A stretch of DNA of 60,355 nt from UBA7960 sp964348755 (GTDB lineage Bacteria > Bacteroidota > Bacteroidia > Bacteroidales > UBA7960). Below are positions 23,767 to 32,615 of this stretch, piece after piece; position 1 is the stretch's first letter, and each line of letters starts with the position of its first letter. Made by a program: the position numbers and the translations under genes. Location of the stretch: positions 1-60,355 of the forward strand of contig CAYGDW010000012.1 in NCBI GenBank assembly GCA_964348755.1, written 5' to 3'. Under the pieces are notes generated by a model. That model did no database searches. It saw only the letters and a program-made list of their open reading frames with translations, and had not been told where the DNA came from.

Positions 23767-25185
23767 TCAAAAACCTTTTACCAATATCCGTGGTTCGAGC
23801 ATATCGTGCATGGCGTATTTTACTCCTTCCCGGCCCAGGCCACTGTCTTTAAGCCCACCATAAGGCATGTGGTCGGTGCGAAAAATAGGGGTGTCGTTAT
23901 GAATCACCCCGCCCACTTCAAGGTGTTTGAAGGCATATTCCAACTCCCTTATATAATTGGTAAACACGCCGGCCTGCAGCCCATAACGACTGTTGTTGAC
24001 CATAGCCACGGCCTGTTCAAAATTTTCAAATTTGTTGATAGTAACTACCGGGCCGAAAACTTCTTCATCAAACACTTTCATACCTGGGCATGCACCGGTA
24101 ATAATGGCAGGTTCAACAAAATTGCCCTCTCTTGTTCCGCCGCAGAGCAAATTTGCCCCCTGTTTTACCGATTCATTTATCCATTCTTCGACCCTGACAG
24201 CATTCGCCTGATCAATCATTGCTGAAAATTCGGTTTCGGGCAGTATTGGGTCTCCATATTTAAGGGCTTTTGCTCCGGCCACAAGTTTCTCGGAAAATGC
24301 CTCATAAAGGCTATGATGAACAAAAATGCGCTGGGCATGTATGCACACCTGGCCCTGGTATGCAAAACCTCCTACCAGGCAACGCTTTACAGCAAAGTCA
24401 AGATTGGCCGATTCAGCCACAATGGTTCCGGCATTTCCGCCCAGCTCGAGCACCACTTTTTTCTTTCCGGCCTGCTCTTTCATGCGCCAGCCTACCTCGG
24501 GCGATCCGGTAAAAGTTAGCAACCTGAAGCGCTCATCGGTTACCAGGCGGTTTCCGGTAATTCTATCCATTGGCAAAATTGAAACCGCGCCCTTTGGCAA
24601 GGTGGTTTCATCAATTAATTTTGCCAGGTAAAGTGTTGACAAAGGGGTTGCAGAAGCAGGTTTTAAAACAATTGGGCAACCAGCAGCAATGGCCGGGGCA
24701 ATTTTGTGCACTGCCAGGTTTAGGGGAAAGTTAAAAGGGCTGATACCAGCCACCGGGCCTACCGGAAAATACCTTACCAGCCCTTCGCGCCCGGCTGCAT
24801 CGGGGGTCCAGTCTAAGGAAATATACTCTTTAGGAAGGCGCCGGGCCTCCTCCGAGGCAACAAAAAAGGTGTGGGCTGCGCGCTTTGCCTCAGCAACCGC
24901 ATATCGCCAGGGCTTGGCGGCTTCGCGGGCAATAAGCGAGGCAAAAATATTTTCTGCCGCGGTAACCTTTTGCGAAATTTGGAGCAAAATGTGGCTTCGC
25001 TCAAATGCCCCCATGTTTTTTGTGTGATCAAAAGCACTCAATGCGCTCTGAACCGCCCCTTCGTACTCTTGGTTGCCGGCAAGCCAGGTGCGGGCAAAGA
25101 CATGGCCATTGTACGGATTTGAAACTTCAAGCTCGCGAAAGGTTGTAACAAACGTTCCCCCAGCGTAAATTGGGTATGACTCCAT
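23767..25185 (-). CDS. Aldehyde dehydrogenase family protein
   Basis: 472 residues, NAD(P)-dependent oxidation of an aldehyde to an acid. Catalytic E247 lies in VVLELGGN and nucleophile C281 in YQGQVCIHAQR. The N-A-ligand region (SPFNFPLN), the nucleotide-binding KPASATP and FTGSPEVG, and the C-terminal MPYGGLKDSGLGREG are present. The length and sequence resemble lactaldehyde or succinate-semialdehyde types, but no substrate is assigned. The outer-membrane-type gene just upstream (25203) is 17 bases away on the same strand, so they may be co-transcribed, though their functions look unrelated. Confidence 0.93.
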   Translation of the reverse strand: MESYPIYAGGTFVTTFRELEVSNPYNGHVFARTWLAGNQEYEGAVQSALSAFDHTKNMGAFERSHILLQISQKVTAAENIFASLIAREAAKPWRYAVAEAKRAAHTFFVASEEARRLPKEYISLDWTPDAAGREGLVRYFPVGPVAGISPFNFPLNLAVHKIAPAIAAGCPIVLKPASATPLSTLYLAKLIDETTLPKGAVSILPMDRITGNRLVTDERFRLLTFTGSPEVGWRMKEQAGKKKVVLELGGNAGTIVAESANLDFAVKRCLVGGFAYQGQVCIHAQRIFVHHSLYEAFSEKLVAGAKALKYGDPILPETEFSAMIDQANAVRVEEWINESVKQGANLLCGGTREGNFVEPAIITGACPGMKVFDEEVFGPVVTINKFENFEQAVAMVNNSRYGLQAGVFTNYIRELEYAFKHLEVGGVIHNDTPIFRTDHMPYGGLKDSGLGREGVKYAMHDMLEPRILVKGF

Positions 25186-25202
25186 GGGTTTAAATTAACG
25201 GA

Positions 25203-25862
25203 TTACCAAACCGGGCTTCGATGAAACGGGGAAGATGGGAAGCCACTGCGGTGAAAACCACCCTGATTAAAAAAGGGATTGAAAGGATTATAACCTTGCG
25301 AAACATTGACCTGGGCACCAAAACTGAAATTTTCGGAGATTCTGTAATCGAATCCCATCATTAGCCCGCGTGGGTTTAAATTAAACGCATTCGGGTTCAT
25401 TTGGGGCTGAAAAGCCTGCACATTGCTGCGCTCAAACCAACTCCCGCCAAAAATAGTCAGGCGCGGATTGGCCTGATACGCCCCCATGGCATAAACTGTG
25501 GCGCTGAACAGATTTTGTGGGGCGGCTATACTATTTCTCATCTCTGATCCCGAAAATGTAAGGGGCGAAAAGCCCATGCTACCCGACAGCTGCCCGCTTG
25601 AAAATACACTTCCAACAACCAGACTAAAGCGTTGGGTGGGGTGCCATTGAAAATGGGGTGAAACAGACTGGGTAAAAAGCGAACTTCCTGCAAATCCAGT
25701 GGCAAACGACGAACCTACCTGAAGCCCAAAATCAGTATTGGGTGTATGTAAAACCGGTTGGCCCTGAGCGCCAAAAGTCGAACTTTGCTGTGCATGCAGG
25801 GGCATTGAAGTAAAAAAAACAAGGCCCAGAATGGCTGAAAAAACACAAATAGCAGACTTCAT
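25203..25862 (-). CDS. Secreted outer-membrane-type protein of unknown function
   Basis: 219 residues. A signal peptide ends at SMPLHAQQ. The rest is Gly/Ser/Phe-rich with alternating strands (FGLQVGSSFATGFAGSSLF, FSLVVGSVFSSGQLSGSMGF, MMGFDYRISENFSFGAQVNV) that suggest a small beta barrel in the outer membrane. The C-terminal tail is low in complexity (FNPFFNQGGFHRSGFPSSPF). No family is recognised. A near-consensus promoter lies 61-91 bases upstream. Confidence 0.65.
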   Translation of the reverse strand: MKSAICVFSAILGLVFFTSMPLHAQQSSTFGAQGQPVLHTPNTDFGLQVGSSFATGFAGSSLFTQSVSPHFQWHPTQRFSLVVGSVFSSGQLSGSMGFSPLTFSGSEMRNSIAAPQNLFSATVYAMGAYQANPRLTIFGGSWFERSNVQAFQPQMNPNAFNLNPRGLMMGFDYRISENFSFGAQVNVSQGYNPFNPFFNQGGFHRSGFPSSPFHRSPVW

Positions 25863-25922
25863 AATCTTCGGGTTTTATTTTGAAAAGGCACCATTGCCTG
25901 GTAACCCTTGTTACACTAATTG

Positions 25923-25953
25923 CAAATTTATAAAAAACCCGCCGCTTTTTCAA
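25923..25953 (-). promoter_or_regulatory. Promoter for the outer-membrane-type gene at 25203-25862
   Basis: On the minus strand: CTTG (near 25950-25953), a 20-base spacer, TAAATTTG (25923-25930). One mismatch in the -33 box. Confidence 0.55.
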
Positions 25954-26056
25954 GTGTTATAACCTTTATTAACAATTCTGATGGTTACCAAACACAAAAA
26001 ATGGTAAATTTATTCTCCAGGATTAAACATTGACAATTACATAAAAAACTTATGTT

Positions 26057-26260
26057 ATGAAGCAAAACATGGGCCCCGCCGACAAGGCCATTAGGATTCT
26101 GATAGCCATTGTTGTAGCTATTTTGATTTACACAAAAGTACTGACTGGAACAGCTGGCGTTGTTTTATCACTTATTTCCGTAATTTTTGCACTAACCAGC
26201 CTGGTAGGCATTTGCCCATTGTACCTGTCTTTTGGCATTAACACCTGCAAAAAAAAATAG
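26057..26260 (+). CDS. DUF2892 (YgaP-like transmembrane) protein
   Basis: 67 residues with two membrane helices (about 12-30 and 31-55). The family pattern is clear: N-terminal MGPADKAIRILIA and C-terminal GICPLYLSFGINTC. These small inner-membrane proteins are sometimes fused to rhodanese domains; their own role is unknown. It stands alone between an outer-membrane protein gene and a repeat-rich gap. Confidence 0.85.
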   Translation: MKQNMGPADKAIRILIAIVVAILIYTKVLTGTAGVVLSLISVIFALTSLVGICPLYLSFGINTCKKK

Positions 26261-26392
26261 CCAAATAAAGCCGCTGCGAATTAGCAACCAACGGACCAGC
26301 ATCAGTCGCCTGGCTTTTTTTGTGGGCTTTAGAGGTAGCGCGCTATGGGTTAGGCGAAGTTTCATTGTTATTGCCTCCATCTATTCTACTAA

Positions 26393-26459
26393 ACTGGCCG
26401 ACAAAAATTACGTGATTTCTCGCTCCGCTCGAAATGAAAGGGTTTTCGATGATTTTGGC
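26393..26459. repeat. Dispersed intergenic repeat, copy 1
   Basis: From 26400 to 26459, 56 of 60 bases match 60296-60355 (shared start gacaaaaattacgtgattt). The flanking aactgg also matches. Copy 2 is cut by the window end. Confidence 0.85.
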
Positions 26460-26464
26460 AATTT

Positions 26465-26501
26465 GGGGGGTAGGTGGCAGCGAAGCCGCCACCTACCCCC
26501 C
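26465..26501. repeat. Strong G/C hairpin inside the repeat region
   Basis: Perfect 14-bp stem (26465-26478 with 26488-26501) with a 9-base loop. It lies directly after the dispersed repeat and before the second repeat tract, so it may be the centre of one composite element. Confidence 0.8.
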
Positions 26502-26763
26502 TTAATAAAAAGCAAACTGACTGTTATTCCGAACGTAGTGAGGAATCTCTTCCATAAAGTTCTGCCCTTTTTGCTTTACCGGACAATAGTGATTTACTGT
26601 ATGGTTAGGTAAAAATAAGCGGGAATGAATTGGTTTTGGATCGTTTTGCCAACTCCAAACAGACCCAAACCAGGTATCCAAACTCCATGGCAGCCCAAAG
26701 ACTTCCCCAAAAATTTTCAATTTTCATTCGCAATAATTTTTAAATTAAGGTCGGATAGCCTGA

Positions 26764-26788
26764 CTCGTCCCGCCAAAGGCGGGACGAG
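26764..26788. repeat. Hairpin ctcgtcccgcc-aaa-ggcgggacgag
   Basis: Perfect 11-bp stem with a 3-base loop, 68 bases beyond the universal stress protein stop. No T run follows, so it is a repeat-type palindrome rather than a standard terminator. Confidence 0.75.
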
Positions 26789-26855
26789 GGAACTAGATTG
26801 ATGAATTTTAGCTTCGCTGAACACCGTTTAGCTTCGCCGGAAATTTCGGCCAGGG

Positions 26856-27743
26856 CTATTCGGCTTCCCTGAAAGGGATTAGCAGGCAATTTGATTCTGC
26901 CAGTTGAATAAGCGAAAACACTGTGCTTCCAAGTACAAAGTCTGAGAAATGTGTGCGGCCATGGGTGCCCATTACAATCATCGACACCTGGTTTAGTTTT
27001 ACCTCGCGCATAATTTCAGGAACCACAGCTCCTTCAACCAGAATTATTGCGGGCTTTGTTTTGGTTTTTTCGCCGATTTCTTCGGCCATTTCTTGAAGAC
27101 GCGCAGTGTCAATCTGGTTAAACCTTGAAATTGTTTCTTTATGATGATGTCTGAGGGCCACGCTATCCTGCACATGCATAATGCTGAGCTGCTCAAAGGA
27201 CGAGGAAAGGTTTTGCTTGAGATAATTGTATGTTTGGCCGGCATTTGCCGAAAAGTCGGTAAGCAATAAGCCATGGCTCATCAGGTCTTTATACTCCAGG
27301 GCGCATTCGTCTTGCCCGCCTGAGTTTTTTCCCATATTTTTTATCCGAATCATTAGCACTGGGTTGGCGCTCTGCTGAATAACCCGCAAGGTGGTGCTGC
27401 CAATCAGGTTGCGTTTAGCAAAGCCAAAACCTTTGCTGCCCATAATTACCAAGGCATCGGGCCTTTGTGCCGCAAAGTCGGTTATTTCCTGCGAAGGAAG
27501 CCCCTCTTTTAGCACAAAGTCGGCCTTAAAACCAAGGTCTTTGAGTTTATTGCGCATATTTATCATACGGGCTTCAATATGTACCATCATCGAATAACCA
27601 CTGTATTCCATATAGTTAAAACTCACAATGGGGGCATGAAACAGGGTTATTTGCTCAATTCCCAGGTTTTTGAATTGTGAAGCGCAATCAAAGAGCAAAT
27701 CTGATGCTTTAGATAGATCGGTTGCAAGTATGGCTTTCTTCAT
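26856..27743 (-). CDS. Tandem universal stress protein (two UspA domains)
   Basis: 295 residues made of two Usp domains (about 1-140 and 155-292). Both carry the ATP-binding pattern G-x2-G-x9-G-S/T: MGSKGFGFAKRNLIGSTT in the first and MGTHGRTHFSDFVLGSTV in the second, so both probably bind ATP. Usp proteins help survival under stress; the specific role is unknown. It starts 65 bases after the TPR gene on the same strand. Confidence 0.9.
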   Translation of the reverse strand: MKKAILATDLSKASDLLFDCASQFKNLGIEQITLFHAPIVSFNYMEYSGYSMMVHIEARMINMRNKLKDLGFKADFVLKEGLPSQEITDFAAQRPDALVIMGSKGFGFAKRNLIGSTTLRVIQQSANPVLMIRIKNMGKNSGGQDECALEYKDLMSHGLLLTDFSANAGQTYNYLKQNLSSSFEQLSIMHVQDSVALRHHHKETISRFNQIDTARLQEMAEEIGEKTKTKPAIILVEGAVVPEIMREVKLNQVSMIVMGTHGRTHFSDFVLGSTVFSLIQLAESNCLLIPFREAE

Positions 27744-27808
27744 GGCACAACATATTATGGGTTATGTTATGTAATTTACAAAAAATCTCCGGATAATGCA
27801 AAAGGTTT

Positions 27809-28564
27809 TTATTTGGCTGCCTGCTGCGCCCTGGTTTTTGGAAGCATTTCTTCATTTACCCATTTGAAACGGGGCTCCTTACGAAGTGCTTTTTCAAGGG
27901 TCTGAATGGCTTGTGGCAAATCGCCGGTTTTTTCGTAGGCACCGGCCAGCGAAACCAAGGTGCTCAGATAAAGCCACCTGTGCGAGGGGTGCATCCCGGC
28001 CTCCATAAGTTCTATTGCTTTTTGGTATTCTTTAATAGCTTGGCCTTTATTGCCAAAAGGCACCGGGGCAAAAAACATAATGTTGCCTCTCTCAACCCAG
28101 GCACGTGCATATTGGGGATTGGCCTCCCGGGCACGGTCGGCTGCGCGCGAACTGCGTGGGCCTAATACCACAGCACGTATAGGTCGCAAGCCTATGCGAT
28201 ACCCTATAAAGGCCGATTCGAATGCATGGGCTTCGGCCTGGCGTCCGGGAATCCTTCTCAGCTCTTCAAGCAGCTGTTCTGCCCGGCTGAGTATGGGTTC
28301 AGCTTTGCCATTCTGTTTGTTGCCAAGGTAATAGCCAATAAGTCCGTATTGGGTCAATAGCAAATCGTAAAGCAGTTCGCTTGAAGGATTGCGCAAGTAC
28401 GCTGCTTCCATGGCTCTGACCGTGCGGTCCCACTGGGGCATATTGTTCAGCACATAGGCTTCGTAAATCTGCCCGCGCCAATTCTCAAGCGAAGCCGACC
28501 CTTGTGATGTTAAAAGCAGACAAGAAGTGGATAAAATAAGAAATATGGAAAGTTTGAGAAACAT
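27809..28564 (-). CDS. Exported TPR-repeat protein
   Basis: 251 residues from the ATG at 28564 (MFLKLSIFLILSTSCLLLTS, a signal peptide); the frame is open further up but runs through low-complexity DNA, so the longer start is rejected. TPR-like helices are visible (QWDRTVRAMEAAYLRNPSSE, ARAWVERGNIMF, GDLPQAIQTLEKALRKEP). A periplasmic role is likely. It follows the carotenoid glycosyltransferase gene by 101 bases on the same strand, but a link to carotenoids is not evident. Confidence 0.75.
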   Translation of the reverse strand: MFLKLSIFLILSTSCLLLTSQGSASLENWRGQIYEAYVLNNMPQWDRTVRAMEAAYLRNPSSELLYDLLLTQYGLIGYYLGNKQNGKAEPILSRAEQLLEELRRIPGRQAEAHAFESAFIGYRIGLRPIRAVVLGPRSSRAADRAREANPQYARAWVERGNIMFFAPVPFGNKGQAIKEYQKAIELMEAGMHPSHRWLYLSTLVSLAGAYEKTGDLPQAIQTLEKALRKEPRFKWVNEEMLPKTRAQQAAK

Positions 28565-28574
28565 TGTTTGGTTT

Positions 28575-28621
28575 AGGTTTGAGATTTTAGGTTTTAGGTT
28601 GCAGGTTGCAATTTTCAAATT
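28575..28621. repeat. Low-complexity tandem tract
   Basis: Short repeats of ttttagg and ggttgca in the gap before the TPR gene. Such tracts are common between Bacteroidota genes and make the upstream open frame spurious. Confidence 0.5.
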
Positions 28622-28665
28622 GCATTTTGGCTTTTGGCTAACAACCAGCAACAGATGACTAACTT

Positions 28666-29754
28666 TTACACCGTCCTTCCTTTCCAGGTATTTTGGCCGC
28701 GTATTCGCACCCGAACGGCTTCAAGAATAACCAAAAAAAACGCCAATTGTTGAAAAGGCAGAAGGACCAAATTGTGGATCACATTCTGACGGCTGGCAAA
28801 AGCCACCAAGGCTCTTAATAGAAACACACCTGCCAGCCAGGCTGTTGCAAACCCCGCGCCAAGAGCAAGGTAAACCGGAATAAAGCCAAAGGTGGTAAGC
28901 AATGCCATAAAAACCGTAAGAAAAATGCTGTTTCCGAAAAACTCAAAAACATTTTTGGAAAAGCCGCTAGTGGCTTCCCTGAAGTTGTTATACATACGGC
29001 ACTTCACTTGCCCGTTGCTTAACAGGGTATGCCCCTTCAGCCCCAACCTCTTTATGTTGCGGAATATGATAATGTCTTCTACCTTACTACCTTTAACCAT
29101 TTGGTGAAAAAGGTGTTTATTATACACTTCAGCATCAAAAAGCATAAACTGCCCGTTGGCCGCCGAGAAAGATGGCCGTTGGGAAACGCGTGTCAGGATA
29201 AGGGGCAGCAGGCTAACCAGAATCCAGTTCATCATGGGCACGGTAATGCGCTCGCCAAAACTTTTCATGATTTGCTGCGGGAAGATGGAGAGCAGTGACA
29301 GCTTGTGTTTTTGCAAATGTGCCATCGCCTGACTGACCAGTTGTGGCCCGGCAGTTACATCTGCATCCATAAAGATCAGGTACTCGCCCTTTGCAAGTTG
29401 GGAAAGCTGATGGCAGGCGTAGTTTTTGCCCAGCCAGCCTTGTGGCAACGAAAGGCCCCGTATTATTTTGATGCGCCTATCGGTTACAGCCAGTTCATTG
29501 ACCCGCTCAACGGTGCGGTCATCCGAAAGGTCATCATAAACTAGTATCTCAAGGTTTTGATAATCTTGCTTTTGCAGGCCGCGAATCAGGTTTTGAATAT
29601 TATGTTCTTCGTTGCGGGCCGGAATTAGAACGGAAATCAGTGCTCTGCCAAGCGGTTTGCCCGACTTGAGCCATTGCCGGGTGGCAATATTGACCAAAGC
29701 CACCAGAAGCCGCAGCGCCAAAAAACCAAGAACAAAATAAGCCAGCCAAATCAT
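28666..29754 (-). CDS. GT2 glycosyltransferase of the carotenoid locus (CrtQ/CruC-like)
   Basis: 362 residues from the ATG at 29754, which overlaps the acyltransferase stop as ATGA. An N-terminal membrane helix precedes a GT-A domain: ISVLIPARNEEHNI, the EILVYDDLSDDRT segment, IFMDADVT (the DxD metal site) and a late AANGQFMLFD and KVEDIIIFRNIK. Two or three membrane helices close the protein. Enzymes of this kind in carotenoid clusters attach a sugar to a hydroxylated carotenoid end, which fits the cruF gene in the same operon. The exact acceptor is inference. Confidence 0.8.
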   Translation of the reverse strand: MIWLAYFVLGFLALRLLVALVNIATRQWLKSGKPLGRALISVLIPARNEEHNIQNLIRGLQKQDYQNLEILVYDDLSDDRTVERVNELAVTDRRIKIIRGLSLPQGWLGKNYACHQLSQLAKGEYLIFMDADVTAGPQLVSQAMAHLQKHKLSLLSIFPQQIMKSFGERITVPMMNWILVSLLPLILTRVSQRPSFSAANGQFMLFDAEVYNKHLFHQMVKGSKVEDIIIFRNIKRLGLKGHTLLSNGQVKCRMYNNFREATSGFSKNVFEFFGNSIFLTVFMALLTTFGFIPVYLALGAGFATAWLAGVFLLRALVAFASRQNVIHNLVLLPFQQLAFFLVILEAVRVRIRGQNTWKGRTV

Positions 29755-30371
29755 GCTTTCATGTTTTGTTGCTGTATGCAATGGTGCAAGAATGCGTTAT
29801 AGGCATCTTCAAAGTCCTGGTTGTCGAAGTTTTCTGCTGGATTAAAGTTAGCGAGATATATGCTGAGCTCGGGCCTGGGGTGCGCAAAATAATCAGTCAG
29901 GTATGCCATGAACACAACCTGGAAAGGCCCTTTGGCTTTTTGCGGAATGCGCAGCCAGCCTTTTTCAAAACTGAGCGGATGCTGGTGGTGCGACTGAAAC
30001 TTTCCTTGCGGGAATAGCAGCACCATGTTGGCGGGATCATTGAGAAGCTCCGCTGCATAATTTATTGATTCCACGGTGCTGCGGCTGTTTTTTCTAATGG
30101 AGAAGGCTCCCATTCGCGACAGAAAGGGTCGTTTGCTCAGTTCTACTTCCAGAATCATTACATGCAGCTTGCGGCCAAAAATTTTTTCCCTGATTATCAA
30201 AGCAAAAAAACCATCCCACCAGCTAAAGTGGTTGCCGATTACCAGCAGCGACTTGCCCGTGGCTTTTACGCTGCCGAGGATGCTGATTTTGCGAAACTGC
30301 AACCTCATAAGCAGCCTGATAAACAAGCCGAAAAAAAACTGGTAAAACCAGTGATGACTTGCCCTGATCAT
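29751..30371 (-). CDS. PlsC-type acyltransferase of the carotenoid locus
   Basis: 206 residues of the 1-acylglycerol-3-phosphate acyltransferase fold. The catalytic motif H48-x4-D53 is seen in NHFSWWDG, and FPQGKF stands where F-P-E-G-T is usual. An N-terminal helix would hold it at the membrane. Placed between cruF and a glycosyltransferase and coupled to both by ATGA overlaps, it most likely esterifies the carotenoid-bound sugar (as CruD or CrtO do) rather than making phospholipid. That assignment rests on context. Confidence 0.75.
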   Translation of the reverse strand: MIRASHHWFYQFFFGLFIRLLMRLQFRKISILGSVKATGKSLLVIGNHFSWWDGFFALIIREKIFGRKLHVMILEVELSKRPFLSRMGAFSIRKNSRSTVESINYAAELLNDPANMVLLFPQGKFQSHHQHPLSFEKGWLRIPQKAKGPFQVVFMAYLTDYFAHPRPELSIYLANFNPAENFDNQDFEDAYNAFLHHCIQQQNMKA

Positions 30372-31018
30372 GATATGCGGAAATAAATGTTGAGAAACAT
30401 AAAAAACACCAGTTGCACCATAAACATGTGCTTTGAAATGGGGTTATTGGTGCGTATTTTTGCAACCTGCATTATGGTAAGAAAAACCACCGATATTACA
30501 AACCAAGCCACATAATTCTGTATTGGAATTTCGCTCCCGCCCCAACTCCACATATTCAGGGCAATGGCAGCCGGCTCAAGAATAATATCGAAGGCCACCA
30601 TGAGCAATGCACCACCCACTACCTTTAACCACGAAGGCAACTGCTGGTGTTCAAAAATACCATACACCGCATAAATAAGAAATAGCCAGTTAATGCCAAT
30701 AATGGGCGGAGTGCCTAATATCTTAACACCCAGGGTATTGTGGTACTGATACTCGCCAAACACCAATCCTGTGAGTACGCCAGCCACCTCAACCATGTAG
30801 CCCAGCAGGGCAATGAGACCGAAAACCCAAACGTGGGTGCGCTCCCATTTTTGGTGAAAGGCCAGTAAAACAGCCAGGCTTGCCAAAAGGGTTAGTGGTA
30901 TAAGTTGTCTGAAAATGTTTGCGGTTACCGGCCATATAAGCCCGAAAGCACCCACAGTAAAATATATTACAAGGAATAATTTGGTGATAAAAACCCTCTT
31001 TTTTAATAGTTCTTTCAT
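30368..31018 (-). CDS. cruF: CruF-like carotenoid 1',2'-hydratase
   Basis: 216 residues with about seven membrane helices. It fits the carotenoid-associated membrane protein family (PF04240): HVWVFGLIALLGYMVEVAGV, GEYQYHNTLGVKILGTPP, FDIILEPAAIALNMWSW. CruF adds water across the terminal double bond of a psi end group, making a tertiary alcohol that can be glycosylated. It overlaps the desaturase upstream and the acyltransferase downstream by four bases each (ATGA). Confidence 0.85.
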   Translation of the reverse strand: MKELLKKRVFITKLFLVIYFTVGAFGLIWPVTANIFRQLIPLTLLASLAVLLAFHQKWERTHVWVFGLIALLGYMVEVAGVLTGLVFGEYQYHNTLGVKILGTPPIIGINWLFLIYAVYGIFEHQQLPSWLKVVGGALLMVAFDIILEPAAIALNMWSWGGSEIPIQNYVAWFVISVVFLTIMQVAKIRTNNPISKHMFMVQLVFFMFLNIYFRIS

Positions 31019-32487
31019 TTCAATTGTGGGATTTCCTTATCAATGATTTTTGCCGAAGCCAGACATAATGGAATCCCCCCGCCCGGATGCACGCTGCCTC
31101 CTGCAAAATAAAGGTTTCTAATTTTTTTGTGAAAGTTGGGATGGCGGTTAAAGGCGGCTAGCATATTGTTTGAACTCAGCCCGTAAAGGGAACCACGAAA
31201 TGATCCCGTGTCGCGTTCGTTGGTTCGGGGGTCGGCTACCGCTTCGCAAACAATATGAGGCTCAATATCCACTTTTAGGGTGCGTTTGATTTTTTCAATA
31301 ATATCCCGGCGAACTTTGGTTATCATGGCATCCCAGTCCTGCCCTACGTTTGCAGGTGCGTTAATCATAGCATACCAGTTTTCGCAACCCGCTGGTGCAT
31401 CGGTCTTCACCATTTTAGAACTGACAAAAAGGTAAACCGTGGGGTCGTTGCTTACTGTTTTGGTGTTAAACAAATGGTTAAACTCGCCGGAATAGTTTTC
31501 TGAGAAAAGAACATTATGCAACTCAATATTTGGAAAAGTGCGGTTTATTCCCCAGTAAAAAATTATGGCCGACGACGACCTATCAAGGCTCAGTTGTTTT
31601 CGGGGCATCTTAATTTCTGGAAGAAGATGTCTATAAAAGTTTACTGAATCTACGTTGCTTACCACAAGGTCAAAGGCCAAATCTTCGCCATTTACTCTCA
31701 AACCCGCTACGCCGCCAGCAACAATATTCACCTTTTCGACCTGGGCGTTGAAGTGGAAATCCACGCCCTGCCTTTCAGCCAGAGTTGTAAGGCTTATTAC
31801 AATGTCGTACATACCCCTTTCGGGGAAAAAGGCACCGGTATTGTGTTCAAGATGGGCAATTATACGTAGTGTGGCCGGGGCCTTATACGGACTAGAGCCG
31901 TTGTATGTAGCGTACCGGTCAAATATCTGCACAACCTTATGGTGGCTTAACCAGCGGTTGTTTCTTTTATGCAGGGTGCAAAATGCGTCGAGCTTATGGG
32001 CATTCAGAAGGGTTTTTCTGAAAATGGGTGTAACAAAATTCGAAAGTTTGTGTAAAGAATGAAAAAGAAAAGCATCGCCTGTGAGATCAAAAAGCTCATT
32101 GCTTTCCCTCAGGTAAGCCAAAACCTTAGCAGCCTCAAGGCCGGTAACCTTTTGAATTTCGGCAGCAAATTGCTCAGGCTCCTGCCAGGCATTCAGCATT
32201 GTGCCATCTTCCCAAAAATATTTGCAGGTAACTTTTACCGGGCGGTAACCAAAATAGTCAATTGGATTTTCGCCGCATAAAGTATATAACTCATCGACCA
32301 GCGAAGGGAATGTAAGCAGCGAGGGGCCAGTATCGAACCGAAAGCCCTCCAGGTGCAACTCTCTGATTTTGCCTCCTGCCTGCCATGATTGCTCATAAAC
32401 ACTTACTTGGTACCCCTTGGCCGCGAGCCTTATTGCCGAAGCCAGTCCGCCAATTCCCGATCCAATTACTGCCGCAGGTCGCTTCAT
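31015..32487 (-). CDS. crtD: CrtI-family carotenoid desaturase, CrtD-like
   Basis: 490 residues, FAD-dependent. The N-terminal dinucleotide fold is IGSGIGGLASAIRLAAKG and the C-terminal FAD segment is NLYFAGGSVHPGGGIPLCL. It is distinct from the CrtI at 32616 and heads the operon holding cruF, so it most likely introduces the 3,4-double bond next to the hydroxylated end (CrtD role). Choice of CrtD over a second CrtI is by context. Its start faces crtI across a 128-base gap; no good promoter box is seen for it there. Confidence 0.8.
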   Translation of the reverse strand: MKRPAAVIGSGIGGLASAIRLAAKGYQVSVYEQSWQAGGKIRELHLEGFRFDTGPSLLTFPSLVDELYTLCGENPIDYFGYRPVKVTCKYFWEDGTMLNAWQEPEQFAAEIQKVTGLEAAKVLAYLRESNELFDLTGDAFLFHSLHKLSNFVTPIFRKTLLNAHKLDAFCTLHKRNNRWLSHHKVVQIFDRYATYNGSSPYKAPATLRIIAHLEHNTGAFFPERGMYDIVISLTTLAERQGVDFHFNAQVEKVNIVAGGVAGLRVNGEDLAFDLVVSNVDSVNFYRHLLPEIKMPRKQLSLDRSSSAIIFYWGINRTFPNIELHNVLFSENYSGEFNHLFNTKTVSNDPTVYLFVSSKMVKTDAPAGCENWYAMINAPANVGQDWDAMITKVRRDIIEKIKRTLKVDIEPHIVCEAVADPRTNERDTGSFRGSLYGLSSNNMLAAFNRHPNFHKKIRNLYFAGGSVHPGGGIPLCLASAKIIDKEIPQLK

Positions 32488-32615
32488 TGATTTTTTCCTA
32501 TTTTTAACCTAAAATTAATGCTATAATCCAAACATTAACCTATACATTTTGTTTACTTCTGAAAATAGTGTTTTTGATGTTTAAACTATAAATAAAATAA
32601 TTATCTGCTAAATTT

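Larger units (their letters stand above)
26261..26855. other. Repeat-rich intergenic region
   Basis: 595 bases without a credible gene. It holds a dispersed repeat (26393-26459, also at the right edge of the window), a 14-bp-stem hairpin (26465-26501), a ttccgaacgtagtgagg tract of the kind scattered in many genomes (about 26526-26545), a hairpin at 26764-26788, and two near-repeats of tagcttcgc (about 26809-26840). It looks like a patch of nested non-coding repeats. Confidence 0.7.

Noticed and set aside
26232..26612. 126-codon frame in the repeat-rich gap
   Set aside because: It is composed of dispersed repeat and hairpin DNA, overlaps the end of the DUF2892 gene and shows no protein-like features.
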